From Atherix ibis (Eukaryota > Arthropoda > Insecta > Diptera > Athericidae): a stretch of 64,000 nucleotides of DNA. The DNA is taken from the NCBI GenBank assembly GCA_958298945.1, contig OY282607.1, forward strand, positions 88,667,270 through 88,731,269, written 5' to 3'. Positions 23,533 through 35,333 of this stretch are shown here, piece by piece (positions within the stretch are counted from its first letter, which is position 1; each line of letters starts with the position of its first letter). Made by a program: the position numbers and the translations under genes. The notes beneath the pieces were generated by a model. That model did no database searches, was not told the DNA's origin, and saw nothing but the letters and a program-made list of their open reading frames with translations.

Positions 23533-24258
23533 TCTCAGAAGCTGCCTCCCTTTCTTTCTTTTATTTTGTCTTGGACACCATTCGGTTGCATCCTTAGCCC
23601 ATTTTTCTTGTTTACTCCTCATCATATGACCTGCCCAACTCCATTTTAGTTTTCTTATGCAGTATGTTACATCGTTAATTTTAGTTTGGTTACGAAATGT
23701 TCCTAGTTTTACTTTGTCTCTTAACTTGACTTTGAGCATACTTCGCTCCATGCTGTGTTGACAGGTTTCTAGTTTGTGTAAGTTTTGTTTTGTTGGACTC
23801 CAAGTTTGACATCCGTATGTCATGATAGGTAGAATACAGGAATCAAATATTTTTTTCTTAGCTTTAAGTGGTACCTGCGGGTTTTTGACAATTTCTTTAA
23901 GAGACCAGTATCTTTTCCATGCTAATTGTACTCTGTTGTTTATTTCTTTGGTTGTAAGGTCTTTTGGTGATATTATCTGCCCTAGGTATGTATATTCATC
24001 GACGTACTCTATTTTGTTGCCGTTGACTGTAATGGTGATTTTGTCGGAATTAGTCATTACTTTGGTTTTTGTATTATTCATGGAGAGTCCGACTTTATCG
24101 CTTTCGTACACCAACTGTTCAAGCATTGCTTGCAGGCTTCTCGGGTCTTCAGAGATTAGAATTAGATCGTCTGCAAATCTTAAATGGTTTAGTTGCATTC
24201 CGTTAATGTTTAGTCCATATTGACTCCATTCGAGACGTCTAAATATATATTCAAGCAC
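23533..24258 (-). pseudogene. LINE reverse transcriptase C-terminal part (inverted segment)
   Basis: A continuous minus-strand frame of about 240 codons starts LEYIFRRLEWSQYGLNINGM and contains the RT catalytic box in FADDLILISEDP. It continues with KVGLSMNNTKTKVM and YTYLGQIIS, then the LINE post-RT stretch PIMTYGCQTWSPTKQNLHKL and WSWAGHMMRSKQEKWAKDAT. The last codons before the stop come from the target duplication, so the natural C-terminus is absent here and lies instead in the plus-strand segment that follows. The EN domain and the N-terminal RT are missing, consistent with a 5'-truncated copy. The frame is unbroken, so the insertion may be fairly young. The clade is probably CR1/L2- or Jockey-related and is not certain. 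Confidence 0.85.
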
Positions 24259-24524
24259 CGCAGAGAAAAGTTTGGGTCTCTTTCGAGACGTCTAATATAT
24301 ATATTCAAGCACCGCCGAGAAAAGTTCTGAGATGGGAGGACGATATTCGGAAAATAGCCGGTGCTACTTGGAAGAGGACGACTCATGACCGGAAAGTGTG
24401 GCAAGCTCTAGGGGAGGCCTTTGCGAAAACGCAAGACAATCTCAAAACCGGTGTCAATTAACATAAGTGATAGTAACTTTTTTCTAAGATTGTTAAATAA
24501 AGGCTATTATTATTATTATTATTA
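23533..24524. mobile_element. LINE insertion with internal 5' inversion (twin-priming structure)
   Basis: The insertion has two parts in opposite orientation. The minus-strand part (about 24280 down to 23533) encodes the late RT domain. The plus-strand part (about 24308-24524) encodes the LINE C-terminus (RWEDDIRKIAGATWKRTT then KVWQALGEAF), a stop, a 3' UTR and a TTA-repeat tail at 24506-24526. A perfect 15-bp direct repeat brackets the whole. This is the known outcome of twin priming during target-primed reverse transcription. TCTGAGATGG is present at the end of both parts, so coding sequence overlaps at the break. At the inner junction about 53 bases (CGAGACGTCTA... to ...GAGAAAAGTT) are repeated in tandem. 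Confidence 0.85.
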
Positions 24525-24539
24525 TTAATCATTCCCCCA
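24525..24539. repeat. right 15-bp target-site duplication of LINE
   Basis: Perfect copy of 23518-23532, directly after the TTA-repeat tail of the LINE. Confidence 0.85.
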
Positions 24540-24774
24540 GAAAAGGACTCTATAATGGAAGATGCTCCTTCCAGTACTAAGACTTTTAATCTTGGTGCAT
24601 GAAACAAATACACGAACTTGGATTATATGAAAAGGGGAGTGGGGAGAACTCAGATATTCTTTGGTTCCGAAAAAAACTCATAATAGACATGTCCGTGTGA
24701 TAAGGGGTGTTATTTTAGCGGATCATCGAATAACAGTTTTTCTGAGCCTAGTGAGAATTGTATGACGCGAAGGA

Positions 24775-24886
24775 CCTCTATTTTGAGCCTTGTGAGAACT
24801 AATAACCATACTCATCAACTTTAATGTTAATCAACATTAAAGTTGATGAGTATGATTATTAGTTCTCATAAGGCTCAAAATAGGGG
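24775..24886. repeat. 112-bp near-perfect palindrome
   Basis: Arms 24775-24828 and 24833-24886 are inverted copies over 54 bases with about three mismatches, around a four-base centre (AATC). Part of the arm (GAGCCT...GTGAGAA, CTCATCA-CTT-AATG) recurs in looser form at about 24743 and 25012-25050, so the palindrome may be built from a local repeated motif. No flanking duplication is clear. Confidence 0.85.
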
Positions 24887-27800
24887 CCTCTTCATTAGAC
24901 CTGAAAAGAACCCTCACTCATTTTAAGATTTTTGATGTTGAAGACTTCATTTAGTGAGGAGCATCCACAGTATCTGAAATATCGTTTTCGACTCTCACAA
25001 CCCTTTTTCTGAGCCTTTAAAATACTCACTCATCACCTTCAATGCTAATGGACAAGTTTACCTTATAAGTTCACCTTCCACTATTTCTTGAGTCTCTAAA
25101 AATACCTTATGCCATCGAGGCGCTTCTGCTATTAATAAGGAGTATTTTAAAAGAGGTTGTTGAAATTTTTCGTAAGTCAAACTCGCGCATTCACATCAAA
25201 AATAAGAGAAAATTTTAGCATTCCCATTTTTTATACCTTCCTCCTCATTTCATATTCCCGCCCCTTTACCTGAATATTTTTTTTAGTTCTTTTGAGTAAT
25301 TTTTTTTTTGTAGCTCCTTTTTTTATTTTTCTTTCTCTTACTTCGTCTCCCATGGAGAATTTCACACCCTAGCAGGGTATGGTACTCTCTGAGTATTACC
25401 GTCAGTGACCATAATCCTGTGGAAGTTAACGTTTATCAATTTTTTTTTGTATTCCAAATTTTAATACCTTCCTCATTCCTTTTAACACCCAAGGATACAT
25501 ATGAGTCTATATTATATATCATAACATATCAATAATTTTGGCTATCAGATTTTTTGTCCGATAACTAGTTTCCTATCATCTCCTATATTCGGAAAAATCA
25601 GCATTTCGAATAGGAGTTCACTTGGCATGTTAATGTTATCAAAAAGTGGAGCGTGTACATATAATAAATGGTCAAGAAATGCGGCCCATAAATCATTTTC
25701 TACTATGTGCATCCTTTGAATAAATTTCAGGATATATTGTGGCTTGTGGTGATCAAATTGCATATTTTATGTGTCACAAGTTAAGGGTTAGGATGGCATT
25801 GAATTTGTTTCCGGTGCAGAATCCAAATAAAAGTTACTGATCAATGAATGGACGTAGTTCTTCATAGTAAATTTTATTTAATGTGAATCTGGAATGTTTT
25901 TATCAACTATGAGTATTTATGTAGAACGTTGTGAACTAAAAGATTGTCAGAGGTCTCTCTTCCCTTATTAAACCGTAGTGCCTTCTGAATGTATTGCTAG
26001 CACGTAATTGATGTGGTTACAGTGACCGTCGAGTCAAATACTATAATTCACGTGGAATTCTTGATGATTACCTCTTGTTTATCTAATGGCAAACACCAAT
26101 GATCTCGGTAGTAATCATTGACCATTAATCACGAACAAATTTACAGTGTGTTATTTTTGCGGAGATGCTTACCATGTGATTAATTGTATTCTGGTATTTT
26201 GTATTCCGTGCTTGTTTTTTTTACCTCTTTAGTATAGAAGTTTACTTTGTAAGTCTGGTTCTAGTAGGTCTTACCTCAGAACCAAACTTCATATAATAAA
26301 TTCATGAGAACATGGACCGTAGCTTAAATATAGCATTGAGTATAATTATGGTCACCATATGGTAGTCACAACTTCCAGAATATTGTATAACGAGAGATTT
26401 CCTTGTAATTTTACGCAACCTACCAAAAATCAGAGAATTTATGGACATTGCGGCGACGTACAGACCACACTGTATCCTTAGTAAATGGTCCATAAAGGAC
26501 GTAACCGTACCGCTGAATGATGTATTCGCTATTCTAGATGTATGCATAGCTCGTAAATATTCTGATTCCTTCGGTCAATATTGATAATGTTCGACATTTG
26601 TTTGTGTTGAGAATTATCCTCCGAAAAACTTTTCTGCTATCCCTTTTCTTTTTTGTTTAACTTATCCGTAGAATATTTTCTTTGTTGATTTAATTTAATT
26701 TATCTAATGGAACACAGCTTATCCAAGCTGACAACTTAAGACCATTCGAAATTATTATTAGTATCTGAGTTTATTTATATTTTTTTTGTATAAACAAAAT
26801 TAAACTTTTATTAAAATATACAAAAAAAAAAACGAAATTTGTTATTTTTTAATTTTTGTAGAACTCTTCACTTTCTCAGTGAAATTAAATATTTTCTCAA
26901 TTTTTTTTTATAGTTTTACAGAAAACAAATTTATAAATATAATAAATCTAAATAACCGAAGAAAATTATTTGGAAGAAATAGGATGAATAATGAGAAAAA
27001 ATATATGATATAAAATTAGGAAAAAATAAGTCCAATATTTTTCTTAATAAAGTTTCAATGTCGATGATTTTTTTATTTTATTTCTGGTGAAAAGTTTTGA
27101 AAGTTTTTTTTCTTTCTTGGTAACCCCATAAAGCGCTGATGAAAATACGAAAAGAACGATTGATAATGTGGTAGAGGAACCAAATGAAAATAGACAACAA
27201 AATCTGTTCTACCAAGAAAGTAGGCAAGAACAGATTGTTATGGGAAAGGAAAAAAATCACTATAGATGAGAATGGAGCTTAAAATTCTCTATACCGGAAC
27301 TCTAAAAGGTCCTGTTTTCATTTCAATAAATCAGAAATATATTTGCTAACGTTTCAGATAGGACTAGAGCATGTCCATCTTCCCGAAACGAAATCGTGGC
27401 ACCACCAATTCCTTCACCATGAATTGGTTCACACCTCAACCATCTGCTTCGGCAAAATACCCTTCCTTGTAGAGGTAGTTTTATTAACGTAATGAAAATA
27501 AGAATTTGTTAGCAATTTTTCTTCATCTATGTTCACGTTTTCTGATAAAGCTACCATCATCGTTTTTTTTTCAGTATCCTGTGTCCTTTTACGTGTTCGT
27601 TAAATCTAATTTATGCGCAACCTGACAAGATACTTTTCCCGTTAATGCACAATCTTCCAAAATGGTATGAATATGATGAGTTGTAATTGCTTGAAAAATG
27701 CAAAACGAATAAAGGCGATGTCGGGTGTGAAATGGTAGAATGTCCAAAATACCGAGCGCTACCGGTCTGATGGCACCTGTTATAGTCAGTAAGGGCAAAG

Positions 27801-28739
27801 CTTCTGCAATAAATTTTCATCTTCATTTGATAGCAGAAGAACGTTCATTTCATTTTTGTTATATTCCATTGTGAGTACCACAAAATAGGATTCGCGAACC
27901 CTAAACGAATTTTCACTAGACTGACATACTTGATACGCATATCTAAGCGTCAAAATCCCTATCCAGATTCTGACTTTGATATTTAACCAAGCCCGGCTAC
28001 CAGTCATCTCCCAACAAGTAACTGAAATATTTCTACCCCAAAAATGACCCATTCCAAGGGTAGGGATGTACGTGCACTTCTGTTTGGCCCTCGTGTAGAA
28101 TAAGAACTAGCTGAAGCTGAAATTTGATAAATGGTCGGACAAGTTTTGTTGACACCACTGCTGACTATTGCCACTTCTCTAAATCCAGGATCTGATTTTG
28201 GTGTTTCTATTCGTCGCTTACATGTTGGATACTTTTACAAAATTCAATCTAAAGCACGAGTACAATTTCGTATTATATTTTAAGCAATTCTTTTTTTTCC
28301 CCAATTCTCTTGATAGTTGAATACGAAAATTTTTCAGTATTTGAAAAAAAATTTTTTGTTTGAATTTCGAATCGCTCGATTCGTATTGGGAGATTTCAAC
28401 CCTTATTTGGTAGGGAAATTCCGTATCGACTGTCAGTCAGTTTTACAGTTAATTGGATCTCTTGAGAAATGCAATTAGACACATTTACTTGAAGCTCGTA
28501 TGTACACATACATTACCCGACAACTGTTTGGAATCACCCACATTTCTACGAACATTCTTTGTTGTTTCAGGTTGTGTTGGTAGGAATTATAAAAGAGTTT
28601 TGTGAGCATATAAAAAAGTTGTAGGAAAGATTGTATTTTTTTTTTTTTGGGTCTATTAGTTATTCTTTTGCATTTATTTTGATTAGAAGATTTATTCTAT
28701 TTAAGTAGTGAGTAATATCAAAAATTACAAATGAAATAT
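24887..28739. other. intergenic, orphan short frames only
   Basis: This is a long AT-rich stretch. Minus-strand frames at 25545-25763, 26302-26547 and 27786-28052 are 70-90 codons long, and their DNA is slightly less AT-rich than the flanks. I recognise no domain in them. I could not link them into a spliced gene, and no start or termination context supports one. Nothing else was identified. Confidence 0.35.
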
Positions 28740-29178
28740 GGCAAAAAAATTTAAATAGTAAAAAAATTTGAGCAAATTAAAAAACTTGAAATTTTTAGAA
28801 TTTTTCACTGATAGAAAAAGGTCACCATTATATGAAAAATCTGGAAAATTAACCTTCTTAGAATTTGGAATTGGGCATACCGCACTTACCCATGATTTTC
28901 TCTTTGGAAATGCTATTCCTGTGACGTTTAACTCACAATTCCCCATATTTTAAAGGAATGCCACTTGATTTAGTATTTGTTTTTGAATAGAAATCCTTCA
29001 ATTGTGGAGCTTCCAGATCCAAACATTATTTGTTCAGGCCCTCGTTTTAATCTCCAAATTACCACCAACCAGTTTCATTAGGGAAGCGGGCAATGCCAAC
29101 GTAATGGCCTCATGATTGTGACGCTACAATATGGCCTCTGGCTCTTATCGCAGAGACCTTAAAACAAAACAAAAAAAA
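28740..29178 (+). mobile_element. LINE 3' fragment (post-RNase H region and 3' UTR)
   Basis: A plus-strand frame (28768-28953) contains FLEFGIGHTALTHDFLFGNA, matching the RIGHTxLTHxxL motif that follows the RNase H domain of RNase H-bearing LINEs. Related motifs occur on the minus strand at about 42430 and 48490, suggesting one family. A 3' UTR-like stretch ends with CTTATCGCAGAGACCTTAAA and an A-rich tail (about 29160-29178). The 5' part is absent, as in a truncated insertion. Confidence 0.7.
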
Positions 29179-29189
29179 AGATCCATAAA

Positions 29190-29690
29190 ATTATTACTAA
29201 CAGCAAGTGAAAGAGGTAACAGCAGACTCAACAGAGAGAGAATGGCTATCCATATGAAGGGAAGCATCAATATCTGGCTTGAGCGCAAGACAGATTGCAT
29301 CAAAAATTGAAGTGTGCTCAAGTATAGAGATGAGCATTTTTTAAAAGCTTTTCGGACTTTGAAATGGTGTGTCTGAGGGAAAAAGGCAAAACAAAAATTT
29401 TATCAAAAACGGTATTATCTGGATGGATGGAGCAATATTCTTATACGATTTGAAAAAGGACTCAAGATATTTGGCACGCTCCTATAATAAGTTCGGTCAA
29501 ATAATGGGTTGGATAGTTATTTCTCATTGTGGTATTGTAAGCTTTGTCATTTTGTTGGGAAAACTAATCGCAATAGGGTACAAGCAACTGCTGAGCAAGT
29601 CGTTGGGATGGTGGAGCATCCAATTGTCTGGCATTTTTGATCCGACTCTCTTCAGAGTCCATTAAAGAGTTCTTTATAAAAAGTAATATT
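29190..29690 (+). mobile_element. Tc1/Tc3-like transposase relic
   Basis: An N-terminal LTASERGNSRLNRER-like stretch (about 29201) is followed by a frame at 29369-29665. There YDLKKDSRYLARSYNKFGQI lines up with the YxWHDLRKEKRYLSRR region of Tc3-type transposases. GWIVISHCGIVSFVILLGKL corresponds to the VMVWGAISxxGxxxLVFLxG segment that follows. The first catalytic Asp box is degraded and the C-terminal half is missing or unrecognisable. No termini were found. The identification depends on pattern similarity only. Confidence 0.5.
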
Positions 29691-32600
29691 TTTTGAAAGA
29701 AGTCCCTCAAAGGTTGTACATTTTCAGCAGTTTTTGCTCAATCCACCCAAGAACTAGACTCTTTTATAATTTTCGTAAGTTAAACTCGTAGTTTCACCAA
29801 TCTTAATACAAAATTTGATGGCCCTTCGTTACTTCACACTGTTGCCAAATTACTTTCAGTAATAGCAATTTTTAGTACTGCCATATCAGTTATGCCATAT
29901 TTTTTATAGTACTTTTAAAGTTTTTCTCCAATTACATAATCAATAGTACTTCCGATTTTTCTTTTATTTAAGAATATTATTTTTAAAGAAAATTTTCTAG
30001 TCTTTAATTTAAAAATAATAAATGAAAATATTTTTATTCTGATACCCATAAAGAATCTAAACATGTAAAAATAATATTTTTTTATGGGAATATACAAAAA
30101 ATTTCATTCTTTTGATATATTCTTTATGATAATATTTTTATTTACATAACCATGGGTGGTTAAATTTTTATTGTCTTCAAAAATTTGTTGTCTATTCGAA
30201 ATTTTTTACCAATAAAAATTAGCAGGTGGTAGACATAAATGTCAACTTAAGTTTATTGTGTTCTGAAAATGATTTTATTTTAAAAATTTTTTGAAAGAAA
30301 ATATCACAAATTGATCTGATTTAAATTGTAATAAAAAATTAAATGCTCATTTTCCTTTTTCTTCATCAGTTTGGTGAAACTCAAAATATCCGTGATGATA
30401 TCATGTTCCTCTTAGTGCTTTTAGCTAGTCTTGAAGTTACCATTTAGTCTTAAGAAACTTAAAAAAGTTTTAAGGACTCTTCGAAATTTTGTTTTTAATC
30501 GAAATATTTTTGGTTAAATTTACGATATATTTTGGTAAATTTTACACTTTTATTTTTTTATAAAACAAATATTTTTTTACAAAAAAATATTAATACAATT
30601 AAAAAGTAAAAAAAAAAACAATTTTGGCATAGATTTTAACTTCTTGAATAAAAATTATCTCATCTCCTTTATAGATAAATAAAATGAAATAAATCTTTAG
30701 GCTGACTAAACTGATAGTTTACGTAAATTGGCTTTGTAGTTTTGAGAGAAAAGAATGTTATATTAAGAATGAATTCGTCAAAGCCTGAAAGGACTTGAAA
30801 TATAAAATTGTTATCTTTTTTGTACCATAGCTTTAGATAAGACTACTATTTAGATGGTTTAAGTTAAATTTGTGGTTGAACAGTGCTATTATTTCTAATT
30901 CGTTTGTTCGTTAGGCAATTCTAATTCTAATATAGACAATGACGACGTCGACTGCGAATCATCTAAAAGCCTAGAAGCGAAAATTTCTATTACTTAGAAT
31001 TGCTGCTAGTTTTCATGAAGTAATAGCCGAAATAGATAGAAGACAAAGTGTAAAAAGAAAGGAGAAAAACATAGAAGCAGTTTAGCTTAACGATGGATAA
31101 GATGAAATAAACAAAAGTCTTGACAACGAAACCCATCTGTAGATAAACGAGTCTAATCTAGAAAATAGATAAAATTAAATAAATATCGTTGCTGCAAAAT
31201 TTCCAAGAAAACGTAATAAATTTAGTTCTATTGTACTTGAATTACAAGAAACGAAAAGGACTAAACTCTAATTCATTGTTGAATATCTATCCTTGCAATG
31301 AATTATTTCATCTTTAACTACTATCAGAATAGATAAAATAAAAATGGTGAACATCAAAAGGATATACTTTTGTATAATATAATTTACGAGTACACTAGAA
31401 AAGGAAAATTTATCTTCTTTTTTAAGAAAATAATTTTCTCTAAAAAAAAAAAAAAGACATTAATTTTAAAAGGAATTTCAATTTTCAATTTTTTAGACAA
31501 GTGATTTTTTTTTTTTATTGTAGTACTGAAATTAGTCACACTTTGCTTAAACCGAAATTCATATTATTATATTATGAAAATTTGAAAATCTGTAAATAAT
31601 TCCACTGAAAATGTATAATTTTTTTCTGTACTTACTTAACAAGAGAATCATTTTCTGTGATTAAGATTTTTTAGAATAAAATTTCTACTTAAATGCTCAA
31701 AGGAAAAATTTTCTTTTCTTCTCTTATCTACTGATGAAAGGTAATTGCAATTATTGAAATAAATCTTCTACAAACTTATATTATTTATTATTTAAAAAAA
31801 AAATTTGTATTTTCTTATTTCTATAAAATTTATTTAAGAATTTTTATAATAAACATAAAATAAATAAAGGGAAAAAAAAACTAATTTTCTGATATCTTTT
31901 TATGTAAGCAAGGATCTGTGTTTGGGGAAAAAATGTCGAGAAGAAATATCGAAAGAAAAGGAGCCGAAATTTACAAATTGTAGACTGGATATGAATTTTA
32001 AAAGAAAAAGCATAGAAAACTTCAAAGAATTCCCTTTAAATACAGTAAACGAAGCAAGAAGAAAATGTCAGTAATTCAATAAGAACGTAGTTATTTACTT
32101 TATTCCTTAGAGAAGAAGGTTTGAGGTTAAGAATTTTGGAATGGAATAGAAAATCGGGTCGATCTTTAACTTATTTGGTTGTATAAAAGTTGAAATTGTC
32201 TTTCAAAAAAAAAAAATTTCCTTTCCGCCTACCGTCAACACCGTCCTCGTACTTTGATAGATAATATTTTTATAAATTATACGAAAACAACAAACCCACC
32301 TCCCACACTGTTGAGAATCTTGAAAATGTCTGCCCTTATAAAAGCATCCTTTAATTGGAATTTTATCTGATGAAAATTTGAATAGAACCGCTATTTGCCC
32401 ATTTCTCTTACCAAATCGGTATAATTTTCTTTCCGATTTTCTTTTTTCAGATCCTTTAAACAACTAAACAAAAATATGCAGTATTCGCCACGTGTACGAT
32501 GAACGTGTGGCTTTTTATTCTCCACATTTTAGGTGGAAACGGTTTTAAAAATATTCTAATTTTAAACCCTCACCATTTATTGAATATTTTTCATCATATT

Positions 32601-32775
32601 ATAATTTATATAGAATATTAAAGTTTATTTTTAACTAAAACATGATGAAGAGTGGAAAAAATACGAATCATAAATAATAATTTTTAAAAGGCTTCAAGTA
32701 AATTGAAAGTAACAAATTTTTTAAGAAAACTTTTATGTTTTGGTAAATTTGCGTGTAAAAATGTTTTATATTTTT
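29691..32775. other. very AT-rich intergenic sequence
   Basis: No gene, repeat array or RNA is evident. Homopolymer A and T runs are frequent. Short minus-strand frames at 29915-30097 and 32203-32463 look random. Confidence 0.4.
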
Positions 32776-34386
32776 TCAGTAGTTTTCAGTTAGATAGGTT
32801 CTGGGATACTTTTTAAAACAAATATTTTTAGTCCGGATTCGTAAAATTTTGTGAATTTGTCAGAGTGTTATGTCAAATTAGCTGCCTTTTACAGGTTTGT
32901 TCGGTGGTGCTCTAAATTACCTTAGATCCGTTGTTTCCAACCTGGAAGGCACGGACTATTGCTACTGAAAGCGCCAAAACATTTTAATGTAATGCAAAAA
33001 ATTACCGGTAGTCGCATGAAACAATAACCTCAAATTTAAACGTCATTTGTAGCTAAAGTGACAACTGAAGTGAGAAATTTTCATATTATTTCAGTAGTAA
33101 AGTTAGGCAGGTTCTGGGATACTTTTTAAAAAATTACTTTTAGTCCGGATCCGTAAAATTTGGTGCATTTGTCAGAGTGTTATGTCAAATTAGCAGCCTT
33201 TTACAGGTCTGCTCGGTGGTGCTGTAAATGGCCTTAGATCCGTTGTTTCCAGCCTGGAAGGCACGGACTATTGCTACCGAAAGCGCCAAAATTTTTTAAT
33301 GTAATGCAAAAAATTACCGGTAGTCGCATGAAAAAATAACCTCAAATTTAAACGTCATTTGTAGCTAAAGTGACAACTGAAGCGAGAAATTTTCATATTA
33401 TTTCAGTAGTAAAGTTAGGCAGGTTCTGGGATACTTTTTAAAAAATTACTTTTAGTCAGGGTCCGTAAAATTTGGTGTATTTATTAGAGTATTGCGTCTA
33501 ATTTGCTGCCTTTTACAGGTCTATTCTTTGGTGCTCTAAAAGACCTTCGATTTATGGTTCCCAACCTGGGAGGCGTGGACTATTGCTACCGAAAGCGCCA
33601 AAACATTTTAATGTAATGCAAAAAATGACCGATAGTCGCATGAAAAAATAACCTCAAATTTAAACGTTATTCGTAGCTAAAGTGTCAACTGAAGTGAGAA
33701 ATTTTCATATTATTTCAATAGTAAGGTTAGACAGCTTCTGGGATACTTTTTAAAAAATTACTTTTAGTCCGGATCCGTAAAATTTGGTGCATTTGTCACA
33801 GTTTTGTGTCAAATTAGCAGTCTTTTACAGGTCTGCTCGGTGGTGCTCTAAAAGACCATCGATTCATGGTTCCCAACCTGGGAGGCACGGACTATTGCTA
33901 CCAAAAGCGCCAAAACATTTTAATATAATGAAAAAATTACCAATAGTCGCATGAACAAATAACCTCAAATTTAAACGTCATTCGTAGCTAAAGTGACAAT
34001 TTAAGTGAGAATTTTTTATATTACTTCAGTAGTAAGATTAGGCAGGTTATGGGATACTCGTAGCTAAAGTGACAACTGAAGCGAGAAACTTTTTTATTAT
34101 TTCAGTAGTTCTGGGATACTTTTTAAAAAATTACTTTTATTCCGGATCCGTTAAATTTGGTGCATTTGTCACAGTGTTTTGTCAAATTTGCTGCCTTTTG
34201 CAGGTCTGTTCGGTGTTGCTATAAATGACCTGCGATTCATGATTCCCAACTTGGGAGGTGCGAACTATTGCTACCGAAAGTGCCAAAACTTTTTAATGTA
34301 ATGCCAAAAATGACCGGTAGTCACATAGAAAAATAACCTCAAATTTAAACGTCATTCGTAGATAAAGTGTCAACTGAAGCGCATTA
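32776..34386. repeat. 312-bp satellite array, about five units
   Basis: The phrase CTGGGATACTTTTTAAAA begins at 32801, 33114, 33426 and 33738, spacings of 313, 312 and 312. A fifth unit near 34049 has lost its middle, and the next CTGGGATAC is only 62 bases on, at 34111. Each unit also carries CCGTAAAATTT, CAGCCTTTTACAGG-like, CACGGACTATTGCTACCGAA and CTCAAATTTAAACGT blocks. Units differ at scattered positions, so the array is not newly made. It ends about 55 bases before a deleted mariner. No long open frame persists across units. Confidence 0.92.
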
Positions 34387-34442
34387 GCTCAGTGCAATAT
34401 GGTTTTTATCGTGATTTCTTTCTGAAAAAAATCGTTATTATA

Positions 34443-35331
34443 TTGGTTGTTCGGAAAGTAATTTTGTTTTTTTTAAATAAAAATGAAAGACGATTTTCTT
34501 ATAGTGAATTAATATTTTATTCATTTAAATATTATCCAGTCTGATCCAAAACCCTTTGCCATCTTTCTGGCAGTAGCATGATTCCACGCTCATAAAATTT
34601 TTGTCCTTTGTTAGCAAAAAACTGATCAAAGTGATTTTTGACCTCCTCATTTGAATTAAACGTTTTACCTTTTAAAAATTTTCTAGAGACCGGAACAAAT
34701 GATAATCGGAAGGTGCTAGTTCTAAAGAGTATGGTGGGTGTGGCAGTATATCCCTTCTAAGCTCTAAAAGCTTTTGCCGAGTGGTCAAACTTGTATGTGG
34801 TTTAGAATTACTATGTTGAAACACTATACCTTTCTTATTGAACAATTCTGGCCTTTTTTTTAAAGTAAATCGTTCAATTTGTCAAAATAATAACAGTAAA
34901 CTTCAGAATTGATTATTGTATTGCTCGGTTGATGCTGAAAAAGCTTTGAGCCGGTTCATCTTTTATACTCTAGGATCTTTTGCGCTTAACATTGTTGTAG
35001 ACAACCCATTTCTCGTTCCCAGTGATGATATGCTAAAAAAATGACTCATTTTCTTGGCGTTTGAGAAGCAAATCATAAACGTCAATGTGACGGTACAAAT
35101 TTTTTTTCGTAAGAAATTGAGAAAACCATATGTCAAGCTTTGAGATTAAACCTAGTTGTTTCAAATGATCTTCAACGGTCGAATTCGATAATTTTAATCT
35201 CTCAGCAATCTCACGATTTGTTATTCGCCGGTTTGCATCAATTAATGCCCTTAATATGTCTTCATCAGCTTCAACTTCATGAGCTTCAACTACATCAACT
35301 TCAAAACGAAATTACTTTCTGAACAACCCAA
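34443..35331 (-). mobile_element. mariner, internally deleted
   Basis: Inverted termini are TTGGTTGTTCGGAAAGTAAT (left) and, on the minus strand, TTGGGTTGTTCAGAAAGTAA (right). TA flanks at 34441-34442 and 35332-35333. The 889-bp length is well short of the usual 1.3 kb. The minus strand holds transposase pieces in the correct order, with a gap across the central catalytic region. Confidence 0.9.
34520..35325 (-). pseudogene. mariner transposase pseudogene
   Basis: Near the right end, the minus strand reads DEDILRALIDANRRITNREI followed by AERLKLSNSTVEDHLKQLGL, the second helix-turn-helix region. NLYRHIDVYDLLLKRQENES follows, then a GNEKWVVYNNV-like box with the first catalytic Asp region. 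After a deletion comes NKKGIVFQHSNSKPHTS, where the second catalytic Asp reads Ser. SLELAPSDYHLF follows with 34-residue spacing to the third Asp, and the C-terminus is FYERGIMLLPERWQ. Deletions, frameshifts and the D-to-S change make it inactive. Confidence 0.8.
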
Positions 35332-35333
35332 TA

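Noticed and set aside
25545..28052. Multi-exon gene on the minus strand
   Set aside because: The short frames share no recognised domain and I could not join them with plausible splice sites.
32776..34386. CRISPR array
   Set aside because: Units are 312 bp, contiguous and without spacers; the setting is a eukaryotic satellite.
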